From Cyclobacteriaceae bacterium (lineage in GTDB: Bacteria > Bacteroidota > Bacteroidia > Cytophagales > Cyclobacteriaceae), in contig JAPZUF010000009.1 in the NCBI GenBank assembly GCA_027533395.1, positions 220,337-284,336 on the forward strand: DNA of 64,000 nt. Direction: 5' to 3'. Positions 48,193-57,697 of the stretch are shown piece after piece. Below the pieces are notes generated by a model. The model had not been told where the DNA came from. It saw only the letters and a list, made by a program, of their open reading frames with translations, and did not search any database. Made by a program: the position numbers and the translations under genes. Numbering within the stretch: the first letter of the stretch is position 1; each line of letters starts with the position of its first letter.

Positions 48193-48705
48193 GTGAACCT
48201 TTTCGGTATCAATATTATAGGGTTAAGCCACGGAACGCATGTATTTAATTACGAGCTAAACGAGGATTTCTTTAAGCAATATGGTGCCAATGAAATAAAA
48301 AAAGGTAATCTCAGAGCCACGGTTGATTTAAAAAAGCATGAAACTTTCATTGAATGCTTTTTAAACGTTAAAGGTACCATCGAAGCCACTTGCGACAGAA
48401 GTCTCGAAAGTTTTGATTTACCAATAACAGTCGACCAACTAGTAGTTTACAAGTTTGGCAACGAAGACAAAGAAGTAAGTGAAAACGTGCAAATGATCAG
48501 CCGCGACACTGCAACTTTAGATATTGGTCAACCTTTGTACGAATACGTTTTGTTGGCGATACCTTTAAAAAAAATACATCCGCGCTTTTTGGATGAAGAA
48601 AATGAAGAGGAAACTACACTGATTTACTCTACAGAAAGCGATGAAAAAGAACAAGAAGAAAAACCAATAGATCCCCGCTGGGAAAAATTGAAAAAACTTA
48701 AATAG
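48193..48705 (+). CDS. DUF177/YceD family protein
   Basis: 170 residues from a GTG start. The family core TIEATCDRSLESFDLPI (with the conserved Cys) and the acidic segment near LGQPLYEYVLLAIP-like positions are present, then a charged tail. YceD is regularly encoded before rpmF and is implicated in 23S rRNA processing in some bacteria. rpmF follows after 29 bases. Confidence 0.87.
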   Translation: MNLFGINIIGLSHGTHVFNYELNEDFFKQYGANEIKKGNLRATVDLKKHETFIECFLNVKGTIEATCDRSLESFDLPITVDQLVVYKFGNEDKEVSENVQMISRDTATLDIGQPLYEYVLLAIPLKKIHPRFLDEENEEETTLIYSTESDEKEQEEKPIDPRWEKLKKLK

Positions 48706-48734
48706 AATAGAAACAGAAAGTAAATTGTTGAGTT

Positions 48735-48926
48735 ATGCCAAATCCAAAACGAAAAACCTCGAAAACAAGACGCGATAAAAGAAGAACCCATTACAAAGCA
48801 GAAGCTAAAACTTTCGCTATTTGCCCAACAACAGGCGAAAGTCATTTACCACACCGCGCTTATTGGCACGAAGGTAAACTTTACTTCAAAGGTAAAGTTG
48901 TAATGGAAAGAGAAATCGCAGCTTAA
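48735..48926 (+). CDS. rpmF: 50S ribosomal protein bL32
   Basis: 63 residues beginning [19 protein letters not shown], the L32 signature, with the later [15 protein letters not shown]. Only one of the zinc-ribbon cysteines is present (CPTTGE), so this is the zinc-independent form. Part of the yceD-rpmF-fabH cluster; plsX, often found between rpmF and fabH, is absent. Confidence 0.95.
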   Translation: MPNPKRKTSKTRRDKRRTHYKAEAKTFAICPTTGESHLPHRAYWHEGKLYFKGKVVMEREIAA

Positions 48927-48937
48927 GCCAAAACAAA

Positions 48938-49057
48938 ATGTCCTGTTTAAACTGTCATCTTTCCAACCGGATTTATTGCAGTAAAAAAACAGGCTTCAAA
49001 GCTTCAACGAATCACTATTGCTCGGTGCATCAACACCGGGCATTTGTTTTTATGTAG
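48938..49057 (+). CDS. Possible 39-residue Cys/His-rich peptide
   Basis: An ATG 11 bases after rpmF opens a 39-codon frame that fills most of the gap to fabH. It encodes four cysteines and four histidines (starts MSCLNCHLSNRIYC), like a tiny zinc-binding peptide. There is no family match that I know and no signal peptide. It could equally be chance, since the reading frame is short. Confidence 0.25.
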   Translation: MSCLNCHLSNRIYCSKKTGFKASTNHYCSVHQHRAFVFM

Positions 49058-49081
49058 AAGCTCAATAAACCAACCTTTAAC

Positions 49082-50080
49082 ATGACTCCAATCAGAGCGG
49101 CCATTACAGGAGTAGGCGGATATGTTCCCGAATACATCCTTACCAATAAAGAACTCGAAACCTTGGTGGAAACCACCGATGAATGGATTACCTCCAGAAC
49201 AGGGATCAGGGAAAGAAGAATTTTAAAAGGCGAAAACATGGGTACCAGTTATATGGGTACGCAGGCCGCTTTAGAAATCATCAAAAAAAATAACATCGAT
49301 CCTAAAGAAATCGATTTGGTTATCTGTGCCACCATAACCCCGGATATGCCTTTTCCGGCAACAGCCAATTTAATTGCAACTGATATTGGTGCAGTAAATG
49401 CATTTAGCTATGATCTCGCTGCTGCCTGTTCGGGATTTATCTATGCATTGGTTACAGGCTCAAAATTCATTGAATCGGGCACCTATAAAAAAGTATTGGT
49501 AGTAGGTGGCGATAAAATGTCATCCATTATCAATTACAAAGACAGAACAACTTGCATCATTTTTGGAGATGGCGCTGGTGCGGTTTTACTTGAACCAACA
49601 ACCGAAAATTTTGGAGTCATGGATTCCATTCTCCGCAGTGATGGCAATGGCGTAAACTTCCTGAATATGCCAGCCGGAGGTTCGCGTAAACCAGCCACAC
49701 ACGAAACTATCGATGCAAATCAACATTATGTGTTTCAGGAAGGCTCAACGGTTTACAAATTCGCAGTTACCAATATGGCCGAAGTATCAGCTCAGATTAT
49801 GGAAAAAAATAATTTAAAAGCTGAAGATATTGCTTGGTTAGCTCCCCACCAAGCCAATAAACGCATCATCGATGCTACTTCTGGAAGAATGGGAATTTCG
49901 GATGACAAAGTAATGATGAACATCGAAAAGTATGGCAACACTACTGCCGGAACCATCCCGCTTTTACTTTGGGATTATGAAAAGAAATTGAAGAAAGGTG
50001 ATAATATCATTATCGCAGCATTTGGTGGTGGTTTTACTTGGGGTTCAGTGTATGTAAAATGGGCATACACAGCAAAATAA
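49082..50080 (+). CDS. fabH: Beta-ketoacyl-ACP synthase III
   Basis: 332 residues. It condenses acetyl-CoA with malonyl-ACP to start fatty acid synthesis. The catalytic triad is visible as Cys in DLAAACSGFIYAL, His in LAPHQANKRIID and Asn in KYGNTTAGTIPL; TSRTGIRERRI and IFGDGAGAVLLEP are family motifs. It leads into efp-accB-accC on the same strand. Confidence 0.96.
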   Translation: MTPIRAAITGVGGYVPEYILTNKELETLVETTDEWITSRTGIRERRILKGENMGTSYMGTQAALEIIKKNNIDPKEIDLVICATITPDMPFPATANLIATDIGAVNAFSYDLAAACSGFIYALVTGSKFIESGTYKKVLVVGGDKMSSIINYKDRTTCIIFGDGAGAVLLEPTTENFGVMDSILRSDGNGVNFLNMPAGGSRKPATHETIDANQHYVFQEGSTVYKFAVTNMAEVSAQIMEKNNLKAEDIAWLAPHQANKRIIDATSGRMGISDDKVMMNIEKYGNTTAGTIPLLLWDYEKKLKKGDNIIIAAFGGGFTWGSVYVKWAYTAK

Positions 50081-50104
50081 TAATAGCAACTTTTGATTTT
50101 TTAT

Positions 50105-50668
50105 ATGGCAACTATTTCAGATTTAAGCAAAGGAAATTTTGTAAGATACAATGGTGAAGTAATGCAGATTGAAGAACTTCTGCATCGCACACCCGGTAAC
50201 TTGCGCGCATTCTATCAGGTGAAAATGAGAAACGTACGCAATGGTAAAATTGCAGAAAACAGATTCAGACCTGGAGATGAAATCGAAATCCTGCGCGTTG
50301 AAACCAGAGAATACCAATATTTATATGCCGATGGCGAAAGCCTTGTTTGCATGGATAAAGAAACCTTTGACCAAGTTTATATTGACAAAGCATTGCTTGG
50401 CGAGTCTGTCAACTTCATCAAGGAAGAAGTAACTTTGTTAATTGCTTTCGAAAATGGTACAACCGCCATCACAGCAGAAGCACCCTCCCATGTAGTTTTC
50501 GAAGTTTCTTATACAGAACCTGGAATACAAGGCGATACGGCAACTCGTACTTTGAAGCCTGCTACCTTGGATAACGGAACTGAAATACGCGTTCCTTTAT
50601 TCGTAAATACAGGAGATAAGATAAAAATAGATACCAGAACTGGTGAATATGTTGAACGTGTGAAGTAA
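50105..50668 (+). CDS. efp: Elongation factor P (loop without modifiable lysine)
   Basis: About 187 residues with the three EF-P beta domains (N-terminal KOW-like, then DKETFDQVYIDKALLGE, then the C-terminal GDTATRTLKPATLDNG and VNTGDKIKIDTRTGEYVERVK, an ending close to the canonical signature). It relieves ribosome stalling at proline runs. In the N-domain loop, where E. coli has PGKGQAF with the lysylated Lys34, this protein has PGNLRAF, so Asn sits at the modified position and Arg two residues later. ATG at 50105 is preferred to 50093. Next gene accB after 11 bases. Confidence 0.95.
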   Translation: MATISDLSKGNFVRYNGEVMQIEELLHRTPGNLRAFYQVKMRNVRNGKIAENRFRPGDEIEILRVETREYQYLYADGESLVCMDKETFDQVYIDKALLGESVNFIKEEVTLLIAFENGTTAITAEAPSHVVFEVSYTEPGIQGDTATRTLKPATLDNGTEIRVPLFVNTGDKIKIDTRTGEYVERVK

Positions 50669-50679
50669 ATTGACAACCC

Positions 50680-51246
50680 ATGGCTAAAAAAACAACGCCC
50701 AAAAACACTAAAAAAGAAGTTACACCCAAAGCTTCTTCTAACCAACCTGTTATGAAAACATCAGAAATCAGAGACCTGATCGACTTCATTGCCCACTCTG
50801 GCCTAAATGAAGTAAACGTTGAAACGAAAGAATTAAAGCTTTCTGTAAAGCGTGAACCCGATCAAAAAATTCTTAAATCTTCAGCACCAGTTGTAGCCGC
50901 TCCAGTTTCCGCACCGGTTGTAACTGCTCCTGTTCAAGTTGCTGCTGCGCAAACTGCACCAAAAGCCGAAAAAGCTACGGAAACTCCCGCTGCATCTGGT
51001 AAGAAAACGATTGACATCAAATCTCCTATGATTGGAACTTTCTATCGCTCTTCAAGCCCTGAAAATCCTCCGTTTGTATCTGTTGGAGATAAAGTTTCTA
51101 AAGGACAAACTGTTTGCATCATCGAAGCCATGAAACTTTTCAATGAAATTGAATCTGAAGTTTCAGGAACGATTGTAAAAGTTATGGTTGAAAACGCACA
51201 ACCAGTTGAATACGATCAGGTATTGTTTGTTGTAGAACCAGATTAA
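50680..51246 (+). CDS. accB: Acetyl-CoA carboxylase biotin carboxyl carrier protein
   Basis: 188 residues. After a Lys/Thr-rich start the real domain begins near [20 protein letters not shown], followed by an Ala/Pro linker and the biotinyl domain with the [10 protein letters not shown] biotinylation lysine. A start at 50752 is possible and would drop the basic extension. It works with AccC next door; accA and accD are not in the window. Confidence 0.94.
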   Translation: MAKKTTPKNTKKEVTPKASSNQPVMKTSEIRDLIDFIAHSGLNEVNVETKELKLSVKREPDQKILKSSAPVVAAPVSAPVVTAPVQVAAAQTAPKAEKATETPAASGKKTIDIKSPMIGTFYRSSSPENPPFVSVGDKVSKGQTVCIIEAMKLFNEIESEVSGTIVKVMVENAQPVEYDQVLFVVEPD

Positions 51247-51267
51247 TAACAAATTCAAGATTGCAAA

Positions 51268-51294
51268 TTCAAAATTGACACACTCAATTTTGAA
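51268..51294. repeat. Palindrome between accB and accC
   Basis: TTCAAAATTGA and its exact complement are separated by CACAC. Similar TTCAAAATT-type words continue on both sides. It has no T run, so it is not a typical terminator; it may stabilise the mRNA or be a remnant of a small repeat. Confidence 0.5.
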
Positions 51295-51324
51295 GATTGA
51301 ATTTTCCATTTTGAATTAAGAACT

Positions 51325-52674
51325 ATGTTTAAGAAAATATTAATTGCAAACCGAGGAGAAATTGCTTTGCGCGTGATTCGTACTTGTCGGGAAATGGGTA
51401 TTAAAACAGTTGCTGTTTATTCCACTGCCGACAGAGAAAGTTTACACGTAAGATTTGCAGACGAAGCTGTGTGTATTGGAGACGCACCAAGCAAAGATTC
51501 TTATCTCAATATCCCGCGTATTATATCAGCAGCAGAAATTACCAACGCAGATGCTATCCATCCCGGTTATGGATTTTTGTCTGAACGTGCCGAGTTCTCA
51601 GCTATTTGCCATGAATATGGCATCAAATTCATTGGCCCTACTCCTGCCATGATTAACGCCATGGGCGATAAATCCACGGCTAAGGATACCATGAAAAAGG
51701 CTGGTGTTCCTACTATCCCTGGTTCAGATGGCTTGCTTTCAACTATGGAGGAAGGAATGGAAATCGCCAAAAAAATTAAATACCCAGTTATTATTAAAGC
51801 AACAGCCGGTGGTGGTGGAAAGGGCATGCGCATCATTAACGATGAGTCTGAATTTAAAAAAGCCTGGGACGATGCCCGAAGAGAAGCAGGTGCCGCCTTT
51901 GGCAACGATGGTCTATACTTAGAGAAATTTGTTGAAGAACCTCGACATATTGAAATTCAGGTTGTGGGTGACCAATATGGAAAGGTATGCCATTTATCTG
52001 AGCGTGATTGTTCTATTCAAAGAAGACATCAAAAGTTAGTTGAAGAAACTCCATCTCCTATCATTAGTCAGGAACTAAGAGAAAGAATGGGTGAAGCAGC
52101 TATCAAAGGCGCGAAAGCTATCAATTACGAAGGTGCAGGAACGATAGAATTTCTAGTTGATAAACACGGAGATTTCTATTTCATGGAAATGAATACTCGC
52201 ATCCAGGTAGAACATCCGATTACCGAAGAAGTTACAGATTATGATTTGATTAAAGAGCAAATCAAAGTGGCGGCCGGTGTTCCGATTTCCGGTAAAAACT
52301 ATTTCCCGAATTTGTACGCGATGGAATGCCGCATTAATGCAGAAGACCCAGCTAACGGTTTCAGACCATCTCCCGGAAAAATCACCAACTTACATTTACC
52401 CGGAGGGCACGGTATAAGAGTAGATAGCCACGTTTACGCAGGCTATACTATTCCGCCCAATTATGATTCGATGATCGCCAAGCTAATCGTAAGTGGCCAA
52501 TCTCGTGAAGAAGTAATTACAAGAATGAAACGTGCTCTTCAGGAATTTGTAATCGAAGGAATCAAAACAACTATTCCTTTCCACATTAAGCTAATGGATA
52601 ACGAAGTTTTCAGAAGTGGAAAATTCACTACCAAGTTTTTAGAAACATCTTTTGATTTTTCAGACTTGAAATAA
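51325..52674 (+). CDS. accC: Acetyl-CoA carboxylase, biotin carboxylase subunit
   Basis: 449 residues, the full length of AccC. ATP-grasp motifs: [72 protein letters not shown] and [16 protein letters not shown] with active-site Arg and Glu. It carboxylates the biotin of AccB. It ends before a clear terminator. Confidence 0.97.
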   Translation: MFKKILIANRGEIALRVIRTCREMGIKTVAVYSTADRESLHVRFADEAVCIGDAPSKDSYLNIPRIISAAEITNADAIHPGYGFLSERAEFSAICHEYGIKFIGPTPAMINAMGDKSTAKDTMKKAGVPTIPGSDGLLSTMEEGMEIAKKIKYPVIIKATAGGGGKGMRIINDESEFKKAWDDARREAGAAFGNDGLYLEKFVEEPRHIEIQVVGDQYGKVCHLSERDCSIQRRHQKLVEETPSPIISQELRERMGEAAIKGAKAINYEGAGTIEFLVDKHGDFYFMEMNTRIQVEHPITEEVTDYDLIKEQIKVAAGVPISGKNYFPNLYAMECRINAEDPANGFRPSPGKITNLHLPGGHGIRVDSHVYAGYTIPPNYDSMIAKLIVSGQSREEVITRMKRALQEFVIEGIKTTIPFHIKLMDNEVFRSGKFTTKFLETSFDFSDLK

Positions 52675-52692
52675 AAATCAAAATAAAAAATG

Positions 52693-52721
52693 AAAAGCTG
52701 CCCCAATTGGCAGCTTTTTTT
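52693..52721 (+). terminator. Intrinsic terminator after accC
   Basis: AAAAGCTGCC pairs perfectly with GGCAGCTTTT around CCAATT and is followed by more T. Ends the fabH-efp-accB-accC transcript. Confidence 0.9.
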
Positions 52722-52769
52722 GTTTTAAGAAAATAGATGTACCTTAATTTCAACGATTAAAATTTACAT

Positions 52770-53171
52770 ATGAACTTTTGGCTTGTTAAATCAGAACCTC
52801 ATGTTTATCACTTCGACACTTTGCTAAAAGAAAAGAAAACTATGTGGGATGGCGTACGAAACAATGCAGCGCGGTTACATTTAAAAGCTATGCAAAAAGG
52901 AGATTTGGTTTTGTACTACCATTCGGGTGATGAAAAGCAAGTGGTTGGCATTGCAAAAGTAAACAAAGCCTGGTACCCTGAGCCAGGAGCAGAAGAATGG
53001 GCAGTTGTTGATTTAATACCAGAGAAAAAACTAAGAAAAACTGTTACACTTAAGGAAATAAAAGCCAATAAGAAATTAGCAGAAATGAAGTTGATTAAAA
53101 TATCACGATTATCAGTTGTGCCAGTTACTGAAGCTGAATTTAATGAAGTATTAAAAATGAGTGAAGCATGA
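52770..53171 (+). CDS. EVE (thymocyte nuclear protein 1-like) domain protein
   Basis: 133 residues: the EVE signature starts NFWLVKSEPHVYHFDTLL and continues WDGVRNNAARLHLKAMQKGD and YYHSGDEKQVVGIAKV. The fold binds modified bases, including modified cytosines in DNA; bacterial single-domain EVE proteins have unknown roles. The next gene overlaps it by 4 bases. It may just be a housekeeping gene here, as nothing restriction-like adjoins it. Confidence 0.9.
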   Translation: MNFWLVKSEPHVYHFDTLLKEKKTMWDGVRNNAARLHLKAMQKGDLVLYYHSGDEKQVVGIAKVNKAWYPEPGAEEWAVVDLIPEKKLRKTVTLKEIKANKKLAEMKLIKISRLSVVPVTEAEFNEVLKMSEA

Positions 53172-54748
53172 AAAAGCTAATTGTTTTTTTCTTCCTCCTT
53201 TGCCTTCATAATTTGTGTGTAAGTCAACCACAACAAAATGCGCGATTTGAAAAAGAAGATAAAAACAGCGATGAAGTCTTTACTATCATCAACCTATATG
53301 AATCAGGTTTAGGTTTATATAGAGAAACTAACGACTATGAATCCGGAAAAAGAAAACATCAACTTATCTTACTTGATACGCTCTTAAATCAACAAATTGA
53401 CACAACATTTTTTATTGATAAAACTTATAGTAGTGCAGGGCATGATTTTGATAACAATCATATCTATCTACTTTTTCAGGAATCAGATTATTCTAACAAC
53501 AAGTTAAAACTGGCGAGTTATCACTATAAAACAAAAAACTTTACCTATTATGAGTTAAAAACTGAAATCAATTTAAAACTTACTCATTTTGGTGTGTTGA
53601 ACAATCATGTCTTTTTAGGTGGTTATATTAACAGAGAACCAACTATTGTACTTTGTAACCTTAACAATAACACAACACAAGTACTACCAGGCTTCGCCAT
53701 AAAAAATACTGAACTCCTTGATGTAAGAGAAAATGTAAATGGAACATTTAATGTAGTAATTAAAGAAAAACTAAATCTGAATACAGCCGCATTATACTTA
53801 AAAACTTACGATAGTACTGGTAACATTTTGTTAAATGAAAGACTTCCTATTCCGGAAGGTAAAAATATTCTCACGGCCATTACTTCTAAATTGGAAAGAG
53901 ATGACTTATTGATTAGTGGCACATGGACAAAAAAAAGCAACACGAAAGCTTATGGTGTATTTTCTGTTTTAGTAACACCGGGCGAAGAAACAACACCCAA
54001 CTTTTGGCAATTAGGTGAGCTTAACCAATACCTAAATTATTTGAAGCCACAAAGAGTAGATAAAATAAAAACTAAAACAAAACAAGGAATTGAAAACAAT
54101 AACATCTACGACTATGCGAATGGCTTAATGCCCTATAAAATTTTCGAAACACAAAATGGCTTCATTCTTCTAGCTGAAACTTATTCAGATATCAGGTATC
54201 ATAATATGAACCCAAATGATTTCAACAATCCTTATTACCAAAGCATGACAAATCCTTACTACTACAATCCATACTTTAATTCATATCCTACATCAAGATT
54301 ATACCAACCTTACTTATTTGGCAATAATGTAAACAATGCTCAAGAAATTAAACCACTTTCAAGTTCTATTATTTTATTCTCTGAAGCAGGCAAACTCAAC
54401 AACGACTTCAGTATGAAAGTTGAAGAAATAAAAATTCCATCATTACGACAAGTTACAGATGGAATGATTACAAAAGATTCTGTCTCGTTCATTTACAAAC
54501 ACGAAAACAAAATTTTTGAAAAGAAAATAAACATACAAAATCTGGAAGCCAAGCAAACTGAATCTGAAGTAAAACTGAAAGATCAATTTGATGAACATCG
54601 ATATGAAAATAATTCAGACACTGGAATTCAAGCCTGGTATGGAAAGAATTATTTTGTGTGGGGCTATCAAACTGTAAGAAATAGAGTAACTCCTCAAAAC
54701 GAAAAAGTACGTGAAGTTTTTTATATCAATAAAATTTCTACTCGTTAG
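53168..54748 (+). CDS. Secreted protein, first of two tandem paralogues (unknown function)
   Basis: 526 residues with an N-terminal signal peptide (LIVFFFLLCLHNLCVS) and a long beta-rich part with repeated segments such as HLGGYINREPTIVLCNL-type and QVLPGFAIKNTELLDVR, ending NEKVREVFYINKI. The insert near residues 355-375 is rich in Asn, Pro and Tyr. The next gene encodes a paralogue with the same landmarks in the same order. Possibly a beta-propeller-like surface or periplasmic protein; no domain is recognised. Confidence 0.6.
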   Translation: MKKLIVFFFLLCLHNLCVSQPQQNARFEKEDKNSDEVFTIINLYESGLGLYRETNDYESGKRKHQLILLDTLLNQQIDTTFFIDKTYSSAGHDFDNNHIYLLFQESDYSNNKLKLASYHYKTKNFTYYELKTEINLKLTHFGVLNNHVFLGGYINREPTIVLCNLNNNTTQVLPGFAIKNTELLDVRENVNGTFNVVIKEKLNLNTAALYLKTYDSTGNILLNERLPIPEGKNILTAITSKLERDDLLISGTWTKKSNTKAYGVFSVLVTPGEETTPNFWQLGELNQYLNYLKPQRVDKIKTKTKQGIENNNIYDYANGLMPYKIFETQNGFILLAETYSDIRYHNMNPNDFNNPYYQSMTNPYYYNPYFNSYPTSRLYQPYLFGNNVNNAQEIKPLSSSIILFSEAGKLNNDFSMKVEEIKIPSLRQVTDGMITKDSVSFIYKHENKIFEKKINIQNLEAKQTESEVKLKDQFDEHRYENNSDTGIQAWYGKNYFVWGYQTVRNRVTPQNEKVREVFYINKISTR

Positions 54749-56204
54749 TCTCTGTATTAACGTTAGTGTATATGGTCAGTTTGCTCAAACTGATAGAGTA
54801 GAATTACCTCTCGTAACTGGTCAATCTTACGAAATTTCAGCACTTAGCGATAGTAGTTTAGTTTTATATCAAATGGGTAGAACGCCCGAAAATTTAATTC
54901 TTTCTTTTATTCAATTAGATACGGCACTGCAAAAAATCTGGGATGGAATAATTCCCATCAACAGAGAGTTTCAATTTTCTAAACAATACACACATCAGCA
55001 AACAACACATTTTTTATTAAATAGTAATCGATTTGAATTCAAAATTCTTTCAGTTGATTTTAAAAATTATCAATACTCATTATATGATTTGCAAACTTTA
55101 ATTCCAGTAAACATAACTGAATTTAAAGTGAGTGATTATGGCGCATTAATTGGTGGTTACTTTAACCAGGTACCGATAGTTTTGTTCTTCGAGTTCGCTA
55201 GTGGTTTAGTAAAAGTTTTACCAGGATTGTTTGGTGAGCAAGGTGAGTTGAATCAAATTGAGTTTTATGAAGATGGTAGTTTCGATATCTTATTATGTTC
55301 TAGGTATTTTACTAAGCAAAAAACAATCTGGATAAAATCATATACAAAGCAAGGAGACCTTGCAAATCAAATTCCTGTATTCGCATCCGACCAACGCAGC
55401 TTATTGTTTGGCAGAAGTGTACAAATCAATCAAACACAAAAAGTAGTAGTTGGCGTTTTCGGTAATAGATATTCCGAATATTCAAAAGGATTATTTATTG
55501 CCAACTTAAAAGATGAGGAAGTGACTAAAATTAATTTTTATAACTATACAGACCTCGAAAACTTCTTTAAATTTCTTAAAGCTAAGAAAGAGGCTCGTTT
55601 AAAAACAAGAATCGAAAGGAGAAAACAAAAAGGAAAGAAAAGCCATCGACATTACAGACTACTCGTTCATGAACTGTTTTCTCAAGACAATCAAGTTATA
55701 CTTTTAGCGGAAGCCTTTTATCCTAAATATAAACAAGCAGATAATTTTGGTGGCTATTTTCCAGGGATGCCCACTAACGGCAGATACAGAAGTAACTACG
55801 ATAGAATTTTTGATGGCTATCGATATACACACGCAGCCGTTTTAGGAATTGATAAAAATGGAAATTTAATCTGGGATAACTGTTTTGAAATAAATGATGT
55901 AAAAACTTTTGAATTAGAACAGTTCGTTAAAGCAGTGCCCACCAAAAGTAAAATCAATTTGGTCTATTCTTTTGAAAATACACTTAGGTTTAAATCGATA
56001 CAAGGCAATAAAGTAATTGAAAACAAAAATACAGTACCCATTAAAAGCTTTAGTCAAAATACTAACATTGTGTCAAGCGAAAATACAAAAGTTACAAGAT
56101 GGTATGGCAATATTTTACTGGCCTATGGTGTGCAAGAAATAAGTATTAACTTAAATGCTGCTACTGCTCGTGTATTTTTTATCAATAAACTAGAGAGTCA
56201 GTAA
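54711..56204 (+). CDS. Secreted protein, second of two tandem paralogues (unknown function)
   Basis: 497 residues from a GTG at 54711, overlapping its paralogue by 38 bases and giving a good signal peptide (SIKFLLVSLCINVSVYG). Shared landmarks with the previous protein include GGYFNQVPIVLFF, VKVLPGLFGEQGELN and the ending ARVFFINKL. A Lys/Arg-rich insert is near residues 288-315. Tandem duplication is inferred from the parallel order and the same C-terminal motif. Whether both are co-secreted partners is unknown. Confidence 0.6.
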   Translation: MKFFISIKFLLVSLCINVSVYGQFAQTDRVELPLVTGQSYEISALSDSSLVLYQMGRTPENLILSFIQLDTALQKIWDGIIPINREFQFSKQYTHQQTTHFLLNSNRFEFKILSVDFKNYQYSLYDLQTLIPVNITEFKVSDYGALIGGYFNQVPIVLFFEFASGLVKVLPGLFGEQGELNQIEFYEDGSFDILLCSRYFTKQKTIWIKSYTKQGDLANQIPVFASDQRSLLFGRSVQINQTQKVVVGVFGNRYSEYSKGLFIANLKDEEVTKINFYNYTDLENFFKFLKAKKEARLKTRIERRKQKGKKSHRHYRLLVHELFSQDNQVILLAEAFYPKYKQADNFGGYFPGMPTNGRYRSNYDRIFDGYRYTHAAVLGIDKNGNLIWDNCFEINDVKTFELEQFVKAVPTKSKINLVYSFENTLRFKSIQGNKVIENKNTVPIKSFSQNTNIVSSENTKVTRWYGNILLAYGVQEISINLNAATARVFFINKLESQ

Positions 56205-56228
56205 AATTGTTTACCTTTGAATCCGGCT

Positions 56229-56765
56229 ATGCAAAAGAAACTCATACTCGACAGCGATTTGCTCGACATTACCCTTAGCCGCCTTTGTCAGCAATTGATT
56301 GAGAATCATTTAGATTTCAGTAATTCGATTTTACTTGGTCTTCAGCCACGCGGTATTTTTTTAGCCGAACTTATTCAACAAAAACTCGAGAAATCACTCA
56401 AGAAAAAAATTCAACTTGGCTTTTTAGATGCCACCTTTCACCGCGATGATTTTAGAAGAAGAGAATTGCCGGTAAAAGCAAACGAAACAAAAATTCCATT
56501 TATCATCGAGGGAAAAAATGTAATTCTTATTGATGACGTTTTGTTTACCGGTCGAACAGTTCGTGCGGCACTCGATGCCATGATTGCCTTCGGTCGACCA
56601 GCAAAAGTTGAACTATTGGTTTTAATCGATAGAAAATTTAACAGAGACTTACCCATTGCACCAAATTACGTGGGCAAATCAGTGAACACCATTGCTAGCC
56701 AGCGCGTGCAAGTTGAGTGGCAAGCGCAAGGAAATAAACAAAATAAAATCTGGTTGATAAACTAA
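56229..56765 (+). CDS. pyrR: PyrR-type phosphoribosyltransferase
   Basis: About 178 residues of the PRTase I fold with the PRPP-binding motif NVILIDDVLFTGRTVRAAL and the PyrR-type LLGLQPRGIFLAELI and FLDATFHRDDF segments. In Gram-positive bacteria PyrR is an RNA-binding attenuator of pyr genes and a weak uracil PRTase. Here no attenuator fits in the short space to pyrB (5 bases), so only the enzyme role or another control mode is likely. TACCTTTG at 56212-56219 fits a -7 box, which would leave an almost leaderless mRNA for the ATG at 56229. Confidence 0.9.
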   Translation: MQKKLILDSDLLDITLSRLCQQLIENHLDFSNSILLGLQPRGIFLAELIQQKLEKSLKKKIQLGFLDATFHRDDFRRRELPVKANETKIPFIIEGKNVILIDDVLFTGRTVRAALDAMIAFGRPAKVELLVLIDRKFNRDLPIAPNYVGKSVNTIASQRVQVEWQAQGNKQNKIWLIN

Positions 56766-56770
56766 AATCC

Positions 56771-57697
56771 ATGTCACAACTCAGTCAACGTCATCTCCTC
56801 GGAATCAAAGACATTACAAAAAAAGACATTGAACTGATTTTCGAAACTGCCGATAATTTTAAAGACGTTATCAATCGTCCTATAAAAAAAGTACCTTCTT
56901 TGCGAGACGTTACCATCGCGAATGTCTTCTTTGAAAATTCTACACGCACCCGATTATCTTTCGAACTAGCTCAAAAAAGATTATCTGCAGATATTGTTAA
57001 TTTCTCAGCCTCTACTAGTTCTGTAAAAAAGGGAGAAACTCTTTTAGATACTGTAAACAATATATTGGCCATGAAAGTCGATATGATTGTGATGCGTCAC
57101 GCAAGCCCGGGCGCACCTCATTACTTAGCCAAACACATTAAAGCGAATATCGTAAATGCTGGTGATGGCACTCACGAACATCCTACACAAGCGTTGCTCG
57201 ATGCATATTCTATTCGAGAAAAATTAGGAAGTGTGGAAGGAAAGAAAGTTGCCATCATTGGCGACATTCTGCATTCTCGGGTCGCGTTGTCAAACATTTT
57301 TGCTTTACAAAAATTAGGTGCCAAAGTAATGGTGTGCGGCCCGCCAACTTTATTACCAAAATATATTGCAAACTTAGGTGTTCAAATTGAATATGATGTC
57401 GAGAAAGCCTTACAATGGTGCGATGTCGCTAACGTTCTACGTATACAACTGGAGCGTCAGCAAATTAAATATTTCCCTAGCTTACGTGAATACAGTTTGT
57501 ATTATGGCATCAACAAAAAAATGCTCGATAATTTGAAGAAACCCATTGTTGTCATGCACCCCGGCCCTATCAATCGCGGAGTTGAATTATCGAGTGATGC
57601 AGCAGATTCTGACCACGCCATCATTTTGGAACAAGTTGAAAACGGTGTTGCTATACGCATGGCTGTGATGTATTTGTTAGCAGAAAAGGTGAATTAG
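56771..57697 (+). CDS. pyrB: Aspartate carbamoyltransferase catalytic subunit
   Basis: 308 residues. It joins carbamoyl phosphate to aspartate in pyrimidine synthesis. The carbamoyl-phosphate motif is ENSTRTRLSFELA, followed by MRHASPGAPHYLAKHI, DGTHEHPTQALLDAYSI and HPGPINRGVELSS. pyrI is absent; pyrR-pyrB form a two-gene operon. The convergent truncated gene overlaps the end by 4 bases. Confidence 0.96.
   Translation: MSQLSQRHLLGIKDITKKDIELIFETADNFKDVINRPIKKVPSLRDVTIANVFFENSTRTRLSFELAQKRLSADIVNFSASTSSVKKGETLLDTVNNILAMKVDMIVMRHASPGAPHYLAKHIKANIVNAGDGTHEHPTQALLDAYSIREKLGSVEGKKVAIIGDILHSRVALSNIFALQKLGAKVMVCGPPTLLPKYIANLGVQIEYDVEKALQWCDVANVLRIQLERQQIKYFPSLREYSLYYGINKKMLDNLKKPIVVMHPGPINRGVELSSDAADSDHAIILEQVENGVAIRMAVMYLLAEKVN

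Noticed and set aside
50509..50789. Two reverse-strand frames opposite the efp-accB junction
   Set aside because: Antisense to well-supported genes and without any family pattern.
56205..56228. PyrR-binding attenuator before pyrR or pyrB
   Set aside because: There is no room for alternative hairpins: only 24 bases before pyrR and 5 between pyrR and pyrB.
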